Positions 22,554-35,544 of a DNA stretch of 64,000 nucleotides are shown here, piece by piece. The DNA is from Prinsepia uniflora (taxonomy: Eukaryota; Streptophyta; Magnoliopsida; Rosales; Rosaceae): assembly GCA_032719365.1 (NCBI GenBank), contig CM064862.1, positions 87,718,503 through 87,782,502 on the forward strand, written 5' to 3'. A model generated the notes under the pieces. The model was not told where the DNA came from and ran no database searches. It saw nothing but the letters and a program-made list of their open reading frames with translations. Numbering within the stretch: position 1 is the first letter of the stretch; each line of letters opens with the position of its first letter. A program made the position numbers and the translations under genes.

Positions 22554-25500
22554 TGTCAATAAAATCCAAAACCCATTAGGATTTTTCTGTGGTGGTGTGG
22601 AGATTGAAGAAGATGAGATGAGATGAAGAAGAAGAAGATGAACGAATATCACGGGCAAGTGTGAGGCGAAGAGAGAGAGAGTGATGTAGAGTTGTATTCG
22701 TTGCCTTAAAACAGAACAAAGCGTAGAAGGATGCAAACAAGGGAAGCTAATGCTGTGCTATGCTATGGGGGGATACAGAATCCAAAGAAGACAGGTGGGT
22801 GGGCATTGAGACACGTGTCCGATTAACGGTTATTTTTTCGGTCTTACAGATAAAGCTAGCTGTCTTTACTTTTGCTGCATCTCGCCTCTGTCCCAGGGAC
22901 TCTCTCAGCATGCAACTCGCGATCTTTGGGCTTTTGGCTTCGCCGGAAATTTCTCATCGCACGTGACTGTAACGAGTACTTGTCACGCTCCTTTCCTGGG
23001 ATTTTTTTTTTTATACAAATATAATGAGGGAGAGATTCTATAACGATAGACTTTATTCGACCTAGTCGAACTTAATTTTTTAAATATAATATAATAAATA
23101 AATAAAATATTACTAAATTATAATATTAAATGACAAATAAAAAAAATAACACTAAATCATAATAAGTAAGAGAAGTGTCTCCTTTATTGGATTACTATCA
23201 TTTTACTTTTACTCGATTATTTATAATTAATGTCAATTAATTATCTATCAACTATAACATTAATGAAATGCAAATACTATAAAATGAAGTGATGGTTCAG
23301 TATCACCTAATAATTTCTTCATAATTTGTCCAAAGAATCACATTAATTAGGAGCACTGTAATGAACTTTGTAGAATTGGACATTAAGATGACTTTTGGGA
23401 CTGGGTTTCCAAGAATCGAAATACCTTAATTATTTTTGAATTGCTATTGAGGAAGACCCTAAGAGAGTGATGGAATTGGTGAATAGGGATCTGTTGTTGG
23501 TGGTGAATAGAGCTTAGAATAGGTCGTGTCGTGTCGGATTCATGACGTGTAAAAAATTGTCACCATTAACGGTGAGAAACCCAAATTGGTTGAAAACAAC
23601 CGAGAGTCGGATTGAAACCCCATATTGTTCATCTTCTTGTCCTTTGTTTTTTGGTTTTTTGTTTTTTGTTCTATGTTTTTTAACTATTTAATTTTATTAC
23701 TTTCCTATAAAATGATTTAAACAATCAATTTCTTACTACTACATAAACATTTTAAGCACATTACTAACAGAGCATAAGCTTAGAGCAGCAAAACTTTAAT
23801 GAGGGGGTTCTGGTATCACATTGCTACAAGTAAGCATTAGGAGAATAAGTTGAGATTTGTTTTGTTCTTTTAATTCAATTACTGCAGTGTTTTTTTACTG
23901 GTAAATCTTGTTTCACCGAACTGTACTTTCCACTTTTCTAGAGCGGTGAAGATCCTTGAACATGATGGGAATTTGGAAATGAACACGCCATTGTATATGT
24001 TGACTCTTGATTACGCATTCGTGATTACATAGGAGCTATTTATAGCATACTGGCCACGTCAGCATGCCTTATTTACTTTCCAAATAAGCACGAGGCGGAG
24101 TGGCGGAGGCGTCATCAAGCAGTACGCCGCTTTAGAGGTTGTTGCGTGGCTTCGAGGGTTGTATTAGTACAACGCATATAATTATTCCATTCCATTCCCA
24201 GTTTCCATCGGAATGGGAATGTACAGGATATAATAATATATGGGATATATATAGCCATGTAGGAGTTAAGGAGTTCCATTCCACTCCGACTAGCCAGGAG
24301 GGTTTTTGTTGTCCCATTACTTGCCAATTCTCCAATGCGGGCACTGTTCCCAATGTACCGTGACCATCAAATTGTGTTGTAAACAAGCTAAGCCTACGTT
24401 CCACACTAATTAAGTAATCCGCAAGTTATTCATTGAATTCTATATGAAGTAAAAATACGGTTTTAGATAATATCAATATGAGCCGTTTATAAATATAATA
24501 GTAAGATGAGTCGTTTATAAGAATAACGTTAAATTTACAATTTAGTGATCATGTATGCATAATCAATATTACGATTCGTCGACCATATTTAATAAGAGTA
24601 ATATTTAATTTAGAAGCTAATTTTTTTTTTCCAAGAATTTAGAAGCTAATTAAGTAGTCCCTTACAAATGAAGATAATGCTGTGTTATGGGTTAGTTGCT
24701 AATAAAAGTGATGTGAAATATATAAAAAAAAAAAGAAGGCAATCATGCATGCATAGACAATATATATGAGTCTAATTACTCATAAAAATAACGTAAAAAA
24801 TCATAATCAATGACTCATTGACCTAAGTTGTGCTTTTAATATGACTTCATAGGCTAAACATATATGGTAGACACAAGATAATGTGATATTAATCTTTAAT
24901 ATATTGAGCCGTAGTGTGAGTGTAGGTATCTATCTATCCTATATCTCCCAACGGGAAGGTTTGAAAGTTGGGTCGTATTGGTGATGCACTGGCTTTTGTT
25001 TATACTGTTTATATTAGTATTAGGGGACCCATGATAGATGTTTATTTATATTTATATTAGTATTAAGGGACCCATGGTTAGGTGGGCATCCATGAAAGTT
25101 CGAATCATTTGAATCCGTGTTGGTGCTGGTTGTTGTTCCATGGGAAAGGAAGGACTCTCGTAGTGGATATTTGTGGGGGAGCTAGGAAGAGTGCCATTGA
25201 TGTTTTGGCAGCTTCAGCTCGAGACTATGAGTGCCTTCAATCCCACATTTTCTCACAGTACTCCCTAGTTCTGGACATTATTTTATGAGATGCAACGGTA
25301 CTTAAGCTAGTTCCCAAGTTCACACATATGCGCATCCATGTGGTTAAGAAGTTTCTAGGAGTCCAGGACCAATTACCTGCATCCTAAGGACTTTGTATTT
25401 ATCCTCTTTGATTAGACATGTCTGTTGACTTCTAATGGGTAATGACAAGTTTTTTTTTTTTTTTGACAAAATGGGTAAACAGAAGTTCCATTTCACCCAA

Positions 25501-26379
25501 TTTTGGAATTGGAATTGGAATAAATGTCTTTTTAAAAAAAATTATTATATATATATTTTTTACATATTTCATCTGTAAGAAATAAAAAATAAAAAAATAA
25601 CTATCCAATTAACTCCTTGAATTTTATAGTATGGGAGACTAGGAAATTGTATTGGCGAACTTATATTCTTCCAAGTGATAATATTTATATAATTAACCAG
25701 CGGTTTTAAATTGGTAACATGAATTGATTGCCATATATCACGTATGTAGTTTATCATATGTTACATATATCTTAATTGCTACTCATTTCATCTGATTTTG
25801 TGAAAATTACGCAACTTCATTTTTATTTATGCCTAATAATTAGTTCAAGCACGTAGTCATCGTCACATCGTCGAATCAAACAAAATCTCATAATTAAAAC
25901 TACATTTGGTTGATGATTAGTCCTTAACTAATTTCATTCTTTTTTAAACAACGACAATGAAACATAATCGACGTTTGGAATCAATTATTAATGAATAATA
26001 CTTGTATTTTATTTTATTAGTACTTTTTTCGTACTACTTTATTTATTTATTATTTGTTTGGTACAATACATCATAATAGAAATTATTCATTTCTGAATAT
26101 CATTTTAAGATCATCTTTATAAAAAAAAAGTTGACAAGATTAGATGTCGTTTAGTCATTTAGTTGTATCAAATAATTCAACGATTTTGATAACAATTAGG
26201 ATCATTATATCAAACCATCCATTTAATTGATAAATATTAATAACTAAATTATTTCCATTTTTGTGTGTGTATATGATATCAAAATAATGATTTAACGATT
26301 GAGCAATTTGAGTATGATAAATGTATACAGAAAAATTGTAGAGGCGTCAATGAACTTTACAACAATTATATGTTATCAC
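22554..26379. other. Intergenic, kinase promoter side and AT-rich DNA
   Basis: Bases 22560-22760 are a GA-rich (minus-strand CT-rich) leader of the kinase gene. Farther on I see only AT-rich DNA. A short direct duplication around the sequence TTAGTATTARGGGACCCATG occurs near 25012-25034 and 25056-25078. The small ORF at 25082-25288 has no recognisable family. Confidence 0.5.
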
Positions 26380-27290
26380 TACATGGAGCTTAGTTATATT
26401 CGAACAGAGTGCCCGTATAGACCAAGTAACACAGGCTGAGAATATGGAGAGTATAGTCATATGATAGCTATGACATCTAGTGCGATAGAAGGGAGTCACA
26501 CTCCTACTAGTGGGGTCGGTAGGGTCGGTGGCATATAGAGAGGACGTGGTCAATCCTCAGAGCCTCATGCCCATAAGCCCGTGTTTTTGTAGTAACTCAG
26601 TAGGAGCCTCGAGTTGCACTGGAGGTGGTAACATGTACCTTTTTGTATTTTAGGCCTTGTTGCACAAGTTTTACTAGATTTTGGAGACACAAATTCATTT
26701 GTTTCTCGAGATTTTGCACTTTTAGATGATTGATAAACTTCACTGATTGGTTGGGACATGGGTATTAGTACCCTAACTAGCAATATGTTTATGGAAAACA
26801 TTGTGATTTTGGTTGTTTGGTATGGGTAGAGGGTTTTGGAGTAGAGAATGGTTTGATTTCCCTATATATTTATGATCTTGATGTGATCCTAGTGATGGAT
26901 TGGTTGACTACCCATTGTGCCCCTATCGAGTATTTCGAGAAGAAGGATATCTTTCGGAGTCAGAATTTACTGATGCTCGTGTTTCATAGGGATAAAAGCT
27001 TCTCTCAAGTGTGAAATTTTGGGTTGACCAGTGTTGGATTTCTAGGTCATGTATTAAATGTATAAGAGATTAGTGCGGATCCACAAAATATAGGAGCAGT
27101 AGCAAACCGGAAACAACCAAAGACTGTGTCTTAGATTAGGAGCTTTCTGGGATTAGGAAGGTACGACAGACGATTTGTAGAAGGGTTTCCTACGATAGCT
27201 TGTCCTATGACTCAGTTAATCGAGAAATACTTTCGTTTGGGCTGATATTGGTCTTGGTGGAAAATGCATTATTGGGAAGTCCATCAAAGT
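26380..27290 (+). pseudogene. Decayed Ty3/Gypsy protease-RT remnant
   Basis: Plus-strand fragments of gypsy pol in broken frames. An aspartic-protease-like block lies near 26660-26730 (LLDFGDTNSFVSRDFA-like). DVILVMDWLTTH is at about 26878-26915. RT/RNase H linker fragments (VGFLGHVL near 27020-27060; SFLGLGRYDRRFVEGFP near 27140-27195) follow. Several stops interrupt it. It is older than the solo LTR inserted downstream at 28283. Confidence 0.65.
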
Positions 27291-28277
27291 TTGTGTAATG
27301 TTAGTTTCGGAGGTCCTAAATTGTTCTCATTGATGATAAGGAACTTAAGTTTTCAAGAACTAGGGTTTTGATTATTTTGATTTCATTATCATGTATTAAT
27401 ATTAATTACTTGTTTGTAAGGCACCATAATAATGGGAAGTCCAAGAACTGCACGAAAGAAGATGGAACCACTAGAGACTTCCATGAAGTGCTTAGAACTA
27501 CGTGTAATGGTGAACTTGATCGGGTGAGCTCTCTCTGACGTAATGTGAGTGGATCTTATATCCTAGACTTGTCATTATGGAATTAAATGCATCGATTATG
27601 TGATGTGTATAATGTGAATGGAATGCTTGATTGTGATGCTTGAGATTATTTGGTTGGATGCTTGCGTTAAGATGATGTTAAAATCATAGATGATGTGATG
27701 AGCTAGATCTGGGGCTTGGCTCGTTTGATATTTGGAAAATATTGTATTAATCCCTAAGAAAGATGAGAACTCTGAAACGAGTATAAACTAGTATTACTCT
27801 AATAGATCTTGATGTTATTTTTTGAGATGTAACGTGGTGGTATTGGTAGACGAGTACTGGTCCAGAATGAGTATAAATGTCTCGAGGATTGATTTTGACA
27901 TACAAGATTCAATGATATTTTTGGGTTACTGAACGTTATCGATATTATTTCGACAATGTCGATGACCAAGACGAATAGGGTACGTTGAGGTACCATTGTC
28001 AATAGAGATTGATGCAAGGCTCTTAAAGGGCCAAGAGTTTCAAGATATTGGTTTAGGACTCTAAAATGAATCGAAATACCATATTGGAATTCTAAACGAT
28101 TCAGGTTGTCGGGTAGGGACTCGTGATGAGCCAGAGTACTCGAGAGAGTTGCCAGTTGATATGAGATGTTGAATATACCATGGGTTACGGCTGAGATCAG
28201 AGTTATCGAGCCGGGTTGTACTTTGCCTCTATGGTCAATGGGTTGGTGTGGACATCTAGAATACAAATTTTGTTTGG
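27291..28277 (+). other. Probable remainder of the older gypsy copy
   Basis: No ORF. A GTGAGTGGATC block at about 27546 resembles the arm motif of the LTRs elsewhere in the window, so this may be decayed LTR or internal DNA of the element at 26380-27290. The call is tentative. Confidence 0.3.
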
Positions 28278-28282
28278 TTACA

Positions 28283-31200
28283 TGTAACGACCCGTCCCGA
28301 ATTCCGGGATTAGTTTAGTGACTAATCTTGATTAGTGAGGTTGAACGGTGGTTAGTAGGGCGGAATCGGACAAATTATGCAAAATGACCGTTTTGCCCCT
28401 GGTCGTGGGCAAAATGTTGACTTTTTGATCGGGCGGTCAAACGGACTTTGACCGATGACCGTGACGTAGTTCGGGACGTCACGAGTTCATAGACAGGTGG
28501 CACGTTCGATTCCGATATTCGTAGAGAAAGTTATGGTGTTCGGAAGTTGACGGGTACTTTGGTAATTTGGCATGTTTGGGGCCAAATGTTGACTTTTTGA
28601 CCGGGAGGTCCGATGGACGAGGGCCAAGGACCGTTACGTAGGTATCGTCGATACGAACCCAACGACAGGCGGCATGCCGAAATCGGAGATTCGACGACGA
28701 AGTTATGGTCAAGGAAACGAACTAACGAACCGAGGCTCGGATTAAAATAATAATATAATATTGAATAGTGACCGTTGACTGTGCACCTCCGGATGAGTGA
28801 CAAGTGTCACCCATCCCTTGTTTCCAACTCCATGTTTCCCTCCCAACACCATCATTACTACATCATCATCACTAATCCACCATTTTCCCTAAATTAATCC
28901 CCTTTGTTTTTCCTAACCGTGCACAATTGGGGGAGGATTGAACTGGGAGAATTGGCTCCCTTCCTCTGCCGTTCCTGAGAGAAAAATGAGAGACTAATCG
29001 ATTGGGATACCAAGGGAAACACGAGGGATTGAGGGTGGGTTGAATTTTGGATTTTGGATTTCGGGAAAATTGGGGGGAAAATTCGAATTGGAGGAATTAG
29101 GCCGTGAGGATCGCAATTGAGCTTACCTTCAGCTTCTTGGGAGTGCCACGATCATAATTGTCAAAGAAACAAGAAGAATTGGCAATGTTTTGGCTCTGAT
29201 CACACTTGGTGACAGAGGAGGAAAATCGAGTTTGAGTCGTGGATTTGGAGGCTTCGATGGACGGAATTGAGGTGGGGAAACTGCTTCTCATGATCCCACG
29301 ATGCTTCTGGGTTCGTCAATTGAAGGAAGACGGCTGTGGTTGACAGAACTCCATTGTTGAACAGTGACGGTGCTCGAGCTTGAGTCGTGACGATTGAGCA
29401 CAGGTTTGATGCAATTGATGTGGGGGAATTGTTCCTCATGGTCCATTGATGCTTCTGGATGCATCAATTGGATGAAACCTGCAGCAATTGACGGAATTCC
29501 ATGAATGAACAGTGTTCGGAGTGTTCTTGGCGTTCATCATCGAATCGTGGGAATTTGGGTAAGGATTTGTGTAATTGAGTTTACAGACTTGTAATTGGAC
29601 TTAAAACGAAACTAACTGAATGATTAATTGAAGGAATTAAGGCTGAATTGATGGACATTGAACCGGGTTGTGTCGCGGGTGAATTGGACCCGTTTACCAG
29701 ACAAACGGGTTGGGCTGGTGACACTGTAGCAGGCGCGTGAGTTTCACGCGCAGCCACTCACGGCGGCGCGTGACGGCGAGTGGGCACGAATCTCGAGGTG
29801 AGGTCAACATTACTTTTAATCCATTCGATGTAACGGACATTTTGGAATTGGTTTCGTGTCGATCGGACACCGTCTCGATATTGTTCGGGATATCCGAAGG
29901 TTTTAAATTAAGTTTTAAAAATAAGTAAAAAGTCGGGAAAATTACGGGACTTTGATAGGATGTTAATGATGAGGTTAGTGACCCTCTATTGTGATTTGGA
30001 CAGGATTGGGAGTCCCGGTGGTAGTGGTGTGGCCCGGGAGGGCCGGTGGCACGCGTATCGAGGCATACCGTTAAAACGGTCTGTGAGTGGACTTTGGTTT
30101 TATAAATTCTATGCATGCTTAAATGTTTTATATGGATTATGGTTGTGATTGTGTGATGTTGATTTGGTTGTTGGTAAATTGTACGGTTTCACGTATTTCG
30201 AGGCGATTTACGTGCTTGCACGTAAATCGAGGTTTTCCGGTTTTACATGGATCCATGTTTATGGTCTTGGATATAATATGATGAAATGGTTTTGAAATTG
30301 GAAATATGAACTCGGGCTTGAGGCCCAATTATGTTGGAAATTTCGGACTTGGAGTCCATTTGAAAATCGGGCCGAGGGCCCAGTTGGTTAATGAAATCGG
30401 GCCAGGGGCCCAGTTGGTATGAAATCGGGCTGAGACCCATTTGAGTTATGTTATCGAGCCAGGGGCCCAGTTGAATTGTGAATTCGGGCCGTGGGCCCAG
30501 TGGGGTTTATAAGTCGGGCTGCAAGCCCAGTTGGTTTACAAATCGGGTCGTGGGCCCAGTGGTTCATAAAATCGGGCATGAGGCCCAGTTGGATTATAAA
30601 TGTGATTTTGGGTCAGGGACCCTATATTTAATAATTGTGATTTTGGGTCAGGGACCCTAAATGGAATTACATGGTTTTATGGAAATTTCGGGCAGGGCCC
30701 AATGGTAATGATGTGATAAAAGGATTTAATAAAACTGTTTTCCATATACCATCTGGATACAAGGATATATGATGGTCTCCTCCAGATGTCTGGGACACTG
30801 GGGAAGTCACGGTGCATTGCCTGCGAGGGGTCATTATACGGAGCAGCCGGACCGTATGATGACTCAGGAGCAGGATTGCTATGATTGACGTCAGGGACGT
30901 CAGACATCAGGGATGTCAGATATATGGACCCGGAGAGACCCCGGGCAGCACGCGTAGCTTATGAAACCGTGAGATATGACGTCAGGGACGTCTAGCGTCT
31001 GGGACGCTAAGCATCTGGGATGCTGGTGATGGTAATGGTAAAATATGGATTAATGAATAAAATGGTTTATTGGTTGGATATGTGTTATGTGGTAAAAATG
31101 GAGTATTGGTTATGAAATGGTATGTAGGGTCGGGGACCCTAAATGGTTTTGGATTTTTGAATTGATGTTCATTTATGGTCGTGGGTGGTGACCCACATGG

Positions 31201-31618
31201 TTTTAATATGTATGGTGGTGGTATTCCACAGTTTTGGGCTGAGTTCCCACACTTGGTTTTTGGTTAACGGTTTTTGGGCTAAGGCCCTAATGGCTCGGTT
31301 GAGCAAACGTTTTGGTTACTGGTTTTTGGTGGCATGCATACGTTTTTATTGGATGGCATAAATGTCTTATAAATGTATTTGGTAAACTTATTGGTTTTTG
31401 TCCACTCACAGCTTTTGGTTTTAATGCCCTTCAGGTTGATCACGGATGCGATTGCAGCAGAGACTGGGACATTGCACACCTCCTCCATCGGTCCTTGCGC
31501 ACTCTGGATGCCCCGGTTGGGCAGTGGCTCTTGGTTATCCCTTGTCTGACACTCCTTGTTGGACGGGAGCAGGGCACATTCCACGGTAATCTCAGGGGGA
31601 TTGGGATGGGTCCTGTCA
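28283..31618 (+). mobile_element. Complete solo LTR of a gypsy element, copy 'c' (3336 bp)
   Basis: Starts TGTAACGACCCGTCCC and ends GATGGGTCCTGTCA, flanked by perfect 5-bp target duplications TTACA (28278-28282 and 31619-31623). With no internal region, it is a solo LTR left by recombination. In order it holds the U3 palindrome (28460-28483), an AT/GC-variable leader, the GC-rich hairpin (29729-29785), arm CTGTGAGTGGAC (30081-30092), about a dozen GGGCC-N4-GGCCCA modules (30312-30720), GCGTC/GACGC-type hairpins (30885-31025), arm GTCCACTCACAG (31400-31411), an acceptor-like TTCAG-G (31431-31435) and a TGTCTGACA/TTGGACGGGAGCAGG end block. It is the best type copy for the family. Confidence 0.92.
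28460..28483 (+). promoter_or_regulatory. U3 palindromic TGACGT/ACGTCA block
   Basis: CGTGACGT and ACGTCACG face each other 8 bases apart. TGACG motifs are bZIP (TGA/as-1-like) binding sites in plant promoters. The same block recurs at 50273-50296, 55855-55878 and 59544-59567, and reversed in the minus LTRs, which suggests a conserved enhancer of LTR transcription. Binding is inferred. Confidence 0.5.
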
Positions 31619-31623
31619 TTACA

Positions 31624-32519
31624 TATCCCTTATCTCATGGATTTTCGCGTTAGGAGTCAAGGCCCTAAGAGTATTTTTTCAGAACTTGGGTTGGTTTTCA
31701 AACAGAAACAGAACCGTGTATGGTTATTCAAGTGATTTTGGAGCAGGTCCCGTCAACCGCACCACCCAAGCCACAAGGAAAATATGTCGCTGAAACCCTA
31801 GAAGATTTCCCAAAACTTATTGCATCGTGCTTCAATTTGGTATCCTTTTAAATTTCATATTGTTGAAGATGACGAAAAAATTCATAAAAAAAAATAAAAA
31901 ATGAAGATGAAAAAATCCATGAATGGATGATTTTACACTTATTTTTAACATATTTTGTTTGATATTTTAACGGCGGGACGAAATCAATTATTACGAACAA
32001 GTTGAATATAAGTAAGTTTATAGATATTTGCTAAAATTATTGTAAAATTTTGGAAGGCCTTATACAATTTTTTTTTTTTATGTAAACCAACAATATGATA
32101 AATGGAAATATTAGGTAGTAGGAGGTGATACGAGTAAAATGAGATACAACTTACAAGTATTATCCTTTAATTATTCAATTTGAGAAGCGATGTGTGAAGG
32201 TTTAGGGGCTTACATTCTGGGCTGGGCTAGGTGGAGGGGAGTTAAAAGCCCAGTTTTCCTTTCAATATGTACCTCGCTTGAAAAGAACACAAATCTTTCC
32301 ACTACAAACCCTTGTTTATTACATTGATCCTACTATTTGCAAGCATCCAATAGGAAGTTGCCCCCATTTGCTTCGCGAGCTTCTTTTCCGAGGCGTTTGC
32401 TTTGCTAGCTCGTTTATTTACAAGCCCACAAAACACAAATACCAACAAAAAAAAAAACGAAAAAAGGAAGAAGTCGTTACGTGGTAAATTTAATAGTCTG
32501 AAACATTATTATTCCATGG
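31624..32519. other. Intergenic, 3' flank of peroxidase gene 1
   Basis: AT-rich DNA. From about 32276 to 32519 the sequence resembles the 3' flank of the second peroxidase gene (AAACCCTTGTTTATTA.. and GCAAGCATCCAA blocks), so it is probably the 3' UTR and flank of gene 1. Confidence 0.5.
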
Positions 32520-35492
32520 CTAATTTTTATTGACAAATCGACAATCATTTCTAACTTCTCCTTGGTCTCCTGTAAGTGGGTTGTTTTCAGACAAAAGAAG
32601 GGCAGCCCTAGAAAACTGCTCATTGAAATAGCCGTTATCAGCAGCCATCTTTTGCACAAAAGGCAAAGTTGATGGATCAGAAACCAGCTCTTGGTCTACC
32701 GTGAGCAGACCCTTGTTCTTGAGGAGGTTCTTGTAGTAATTGTTGTCGAGAAGCATCGGCGTTTCGCGGTCGTTGCGGGCGTAAAGGACTGCTTTCGGGT
32801 CGGGGATTAGAGTCGGGCACCGCCCTTTGAGGTACTCGGCATGGTCGGGATCTAGTGTTGGGTCGACCGTTGGGTAGAGCCTGTGCACAAGGTTTACACA
32901 GTGGGTTCGACCCACAGAGTGCGCTCCTGCGTGGCAAAATAAAAATAAAAACTGAAGGCATTTAAATCTATAGATTTCATAATAGTAATTTGGTGGAAAC
33001 TATAGGACGTTTTAATGCCAAAAGCAGTACCCACATTTGCTCTAATTACATCTATTTTGAAACATAATCAATACTTCAGAGAATTATAAAATTTGTTAAA
33101 AAAAAAAGAAAGAATAACTGTGCAGTAACATGATCATAATTAGTTTTTTTTTTTTTTTCATTCATCGGAAGTTAGGGAGATTGGCAATGAGTTAAGTCGT
33201 GTTATGAATTTTATTTTACTAAAATATACCTAACTCGAACTCAATCCGTTTAATAATCATGTTAAGAATGTCCAATTCAAACTCAACCTATTAGTGAACC
33301 AAGTAACCCTTGTAACTCATTTAATAAACAGGTCATGTTCGAACTCAATTAACCTAAGATATATTTAACCTGTTTAAACTATAAGATTGTATAAATATGT
33401 AGGTAGGTAATAAATGGATTAGTGATTGACGTGTTTATTAAAACAGGTTAATTAATTGGTTCGCTCAAAATTTACTCGTTTATTAAATATGTTAATAGAT
33501 CATTATATGAGTTAACATGTTGATTTGAAATTAACTCGCTTATCATAACGGATTTGACCCGAAATATATGTCCTAAAATTTTAATTGTATGAATTTACCC
33601 GAATAAATTTCGTACGAATTTTATGTTGTGTATCAAATCGTGTCAAAAATTACCACCCTTACAATCAAACTTATAATATCTTCCTACATTAACCCAAAAA
33701 CAATAAATCTAAATCAATAGCTAATTCGTCCGTATTGATTGTTTGGACAACTACAAATCTCCAATTATATTACTTAATTTATACATTTGTTATCATTGAT
33801 TGATCCGTGAGATACTCTTTGGATTAAAATGCTCAAGGTCAACTACTTGTGGAGTTTGTGTTTGACTCAATTGGTCAGCGATCCCTAATTGATTCATTGA
33901 CAAGCCATTTTGTGGAGCAATCACTAGTAGAGTTAGTCAAGTGTGGTTTTATACAACATGAGTTATATTTACTCACACGTGTAGGTCGCTCATCTCATCC
34001 TTATATAATAACACTTTCTTTTATTTTTTATTATAAGATTGGAGGAATTTTTGGAAATTATTCATATAAGATAACAACGGGATTCGATTTTAAGATCAAT
34101 TGCCTACAAGTCAACATTAGAACCAACTCAACTAGACTCATTTGACCATATAATAACACATTAGTTGACCTTATTTAAATTAAATTACTTTAATCTCTTT
34201 TATCAATCTTTTTGGGATTGAGTATTAGCACACACTTCTTAAATTTTCCATTTTCAACGTATTATTTTTACGAAAATATGATAAATACTATTTTCATGAA
34301 ATTTTATCATGAAGATGAAAAATAATGCAAACATACCTAAAAGGGCAACGGTTCCTTCAACGTCAACCCCAATGGACTGAAATCGAGAGAGCACCGAGGA
34401 AATTGAGTCATTGTGGTTAGGAACAGACTCCTCCACCACTTGTGCATAACTCTCCTTGCTGTCTCTTCGTCCCGTTTTCATCTCAATGTGTGGCCCTCCT
34501 AACTGCAATTTATTAATTAAAATTTTCTTAATCAACCTCCACAGAACAAGGAGATTAAAAACAAATGAGTGAAGATAATAAAACGCAGCACCATGACAAT
34601 GCCGTCTCTTGCAGAAAGGGTAACAACATCAGCACATGAAACCGTGGAGGGGCATTCGTCTTCGAGGGCCTTTTTAATGGTGTTTACGTACTTAAAATTT
34701 CTCATCCCAAAGCTCCGTGTAGTGGCCTTCTCTGATTCCATACCCGTCACACTCTCTAACAATAGAGATGCATCACACCCCTATATATGCACACACAGCA
34801 CAAATTAATCATATTAATTAATCACAACTTTTTATTAAGTGATTTGATATTGCTACAAAGAATCACTCACTGATGATTAAAAAAAAAAAAAAGTCAAAGG
34901 GACAAATAGCTCATACCTGGACGATGCAATCGTGAAAGAGATTTCTAAGCCAAGAAACAGCTGTGTTTCCATGTTCAAGGTATAGCTTGGTGACCTCTTG
35001 CTTGATGATTTCTTCAGCTTTTGGGCAACTATTGGAGTAGTAGTTAAGTTGGAGCTCACTTTTACCTATGTCAACCGACAACCCGTTAAAATATACCGCC
35101 AATTGATGAAATGTTGATGAATCAAATCTAATTAATCTTTAGTTTGGACGTAATTTTTATTTATTTTTTTATCATTTTAAAAATTATTACTTATATTGAG
35201 ATTTAGCGATACTCTTTCTTATTATTCTCATAATTGATAAATAAATATGTTATAATTTACTATTTCCTGAATCTTAATTACATAGATACTAAAATCAATT
35301 TAACATATATAATTAATGAAAAGTATGCTACTCGAAGAAAATATATGACGCAGATTCACGTTATGATGCATGAACATATAGTGTAATAGTAGGGCGAAGA
35401 TGTGTATTACCAAATTGAGACTGCAAGAGTATTGGAAGCAACATAAAGATGATGAAGGTTGAGAAGGCTTGATGGTTATAATAGGAGGCCAT
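32520..35492 (-). CDS. PRX21: Class III peroxidase, peroxidase 21-like (gene 1)
   Basis: Five exons on the minus strand: 35492-35411, 35065-34917, 34780-34592, 34502-34337 and 32926-32520, total 993 bases, 330 residues, all joined at GT-AG borders in consistent phase. A signal peptide (MASYYNHQAFSTFIIFMLLP..) implies secretion to the apoplast or vacuole. Catalytic features are present: Arg68 and distal His72 in RNLFHDC, the Ca-site Asp73, GCDASLLL, SCADVVTLSARDG, proximal His198 in GAHSVGRTHC, and the eight expected Cys. The LGGPHIEMKTGRRDSKESYA and LVHRLYPTVDPTLD blocks are diagnostic of the Arabidopsis PRX21 clade. The enzyme oxidises phenolics with H2O2 in wall chemistry and defence; the substrate is not deducible. 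Intron 4 is long (1410 bases) and carries a dispersed repeat. Confidence 0.95.
33985..34145 (+). repeat. Dispersed repeat copy in peroxidase gene 1 intron
   Basis: Shares an ordered set of words with 37060-37235 (GGAATTTTTGGAAA, GGGATTCGATTTTAAGA versus GGGTTCGAATTTGAGA, CAACATTAGAACCAACT versus CAACGTTAAAACGAACT, and an AGACYCATTT end). The GGTTCGAAT word resembles a Pol III B box, so a decayed SINE is possible but not shown. Confidence 0.45.
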
Positions 35493-35544
35493 CTCTGCAC
35501 GTTGGTTTGCTTCTTTCTTTGTGTGATTTATGTAATTTGATGTC

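Noticed and set aside
25082..25288. 68-codon plus-strand ORF
   Set aside because: No recognisable motif, no neighbouring exons, and AT-rich surroundings. It was not called a gene.
30312..30720. CRISPR-like array
   Set aside because: The units are short palindromes in a plant LTR, with no uniform repeat-spacer spacing. CRISPR arrays are not expected in plant nuclear DNA.
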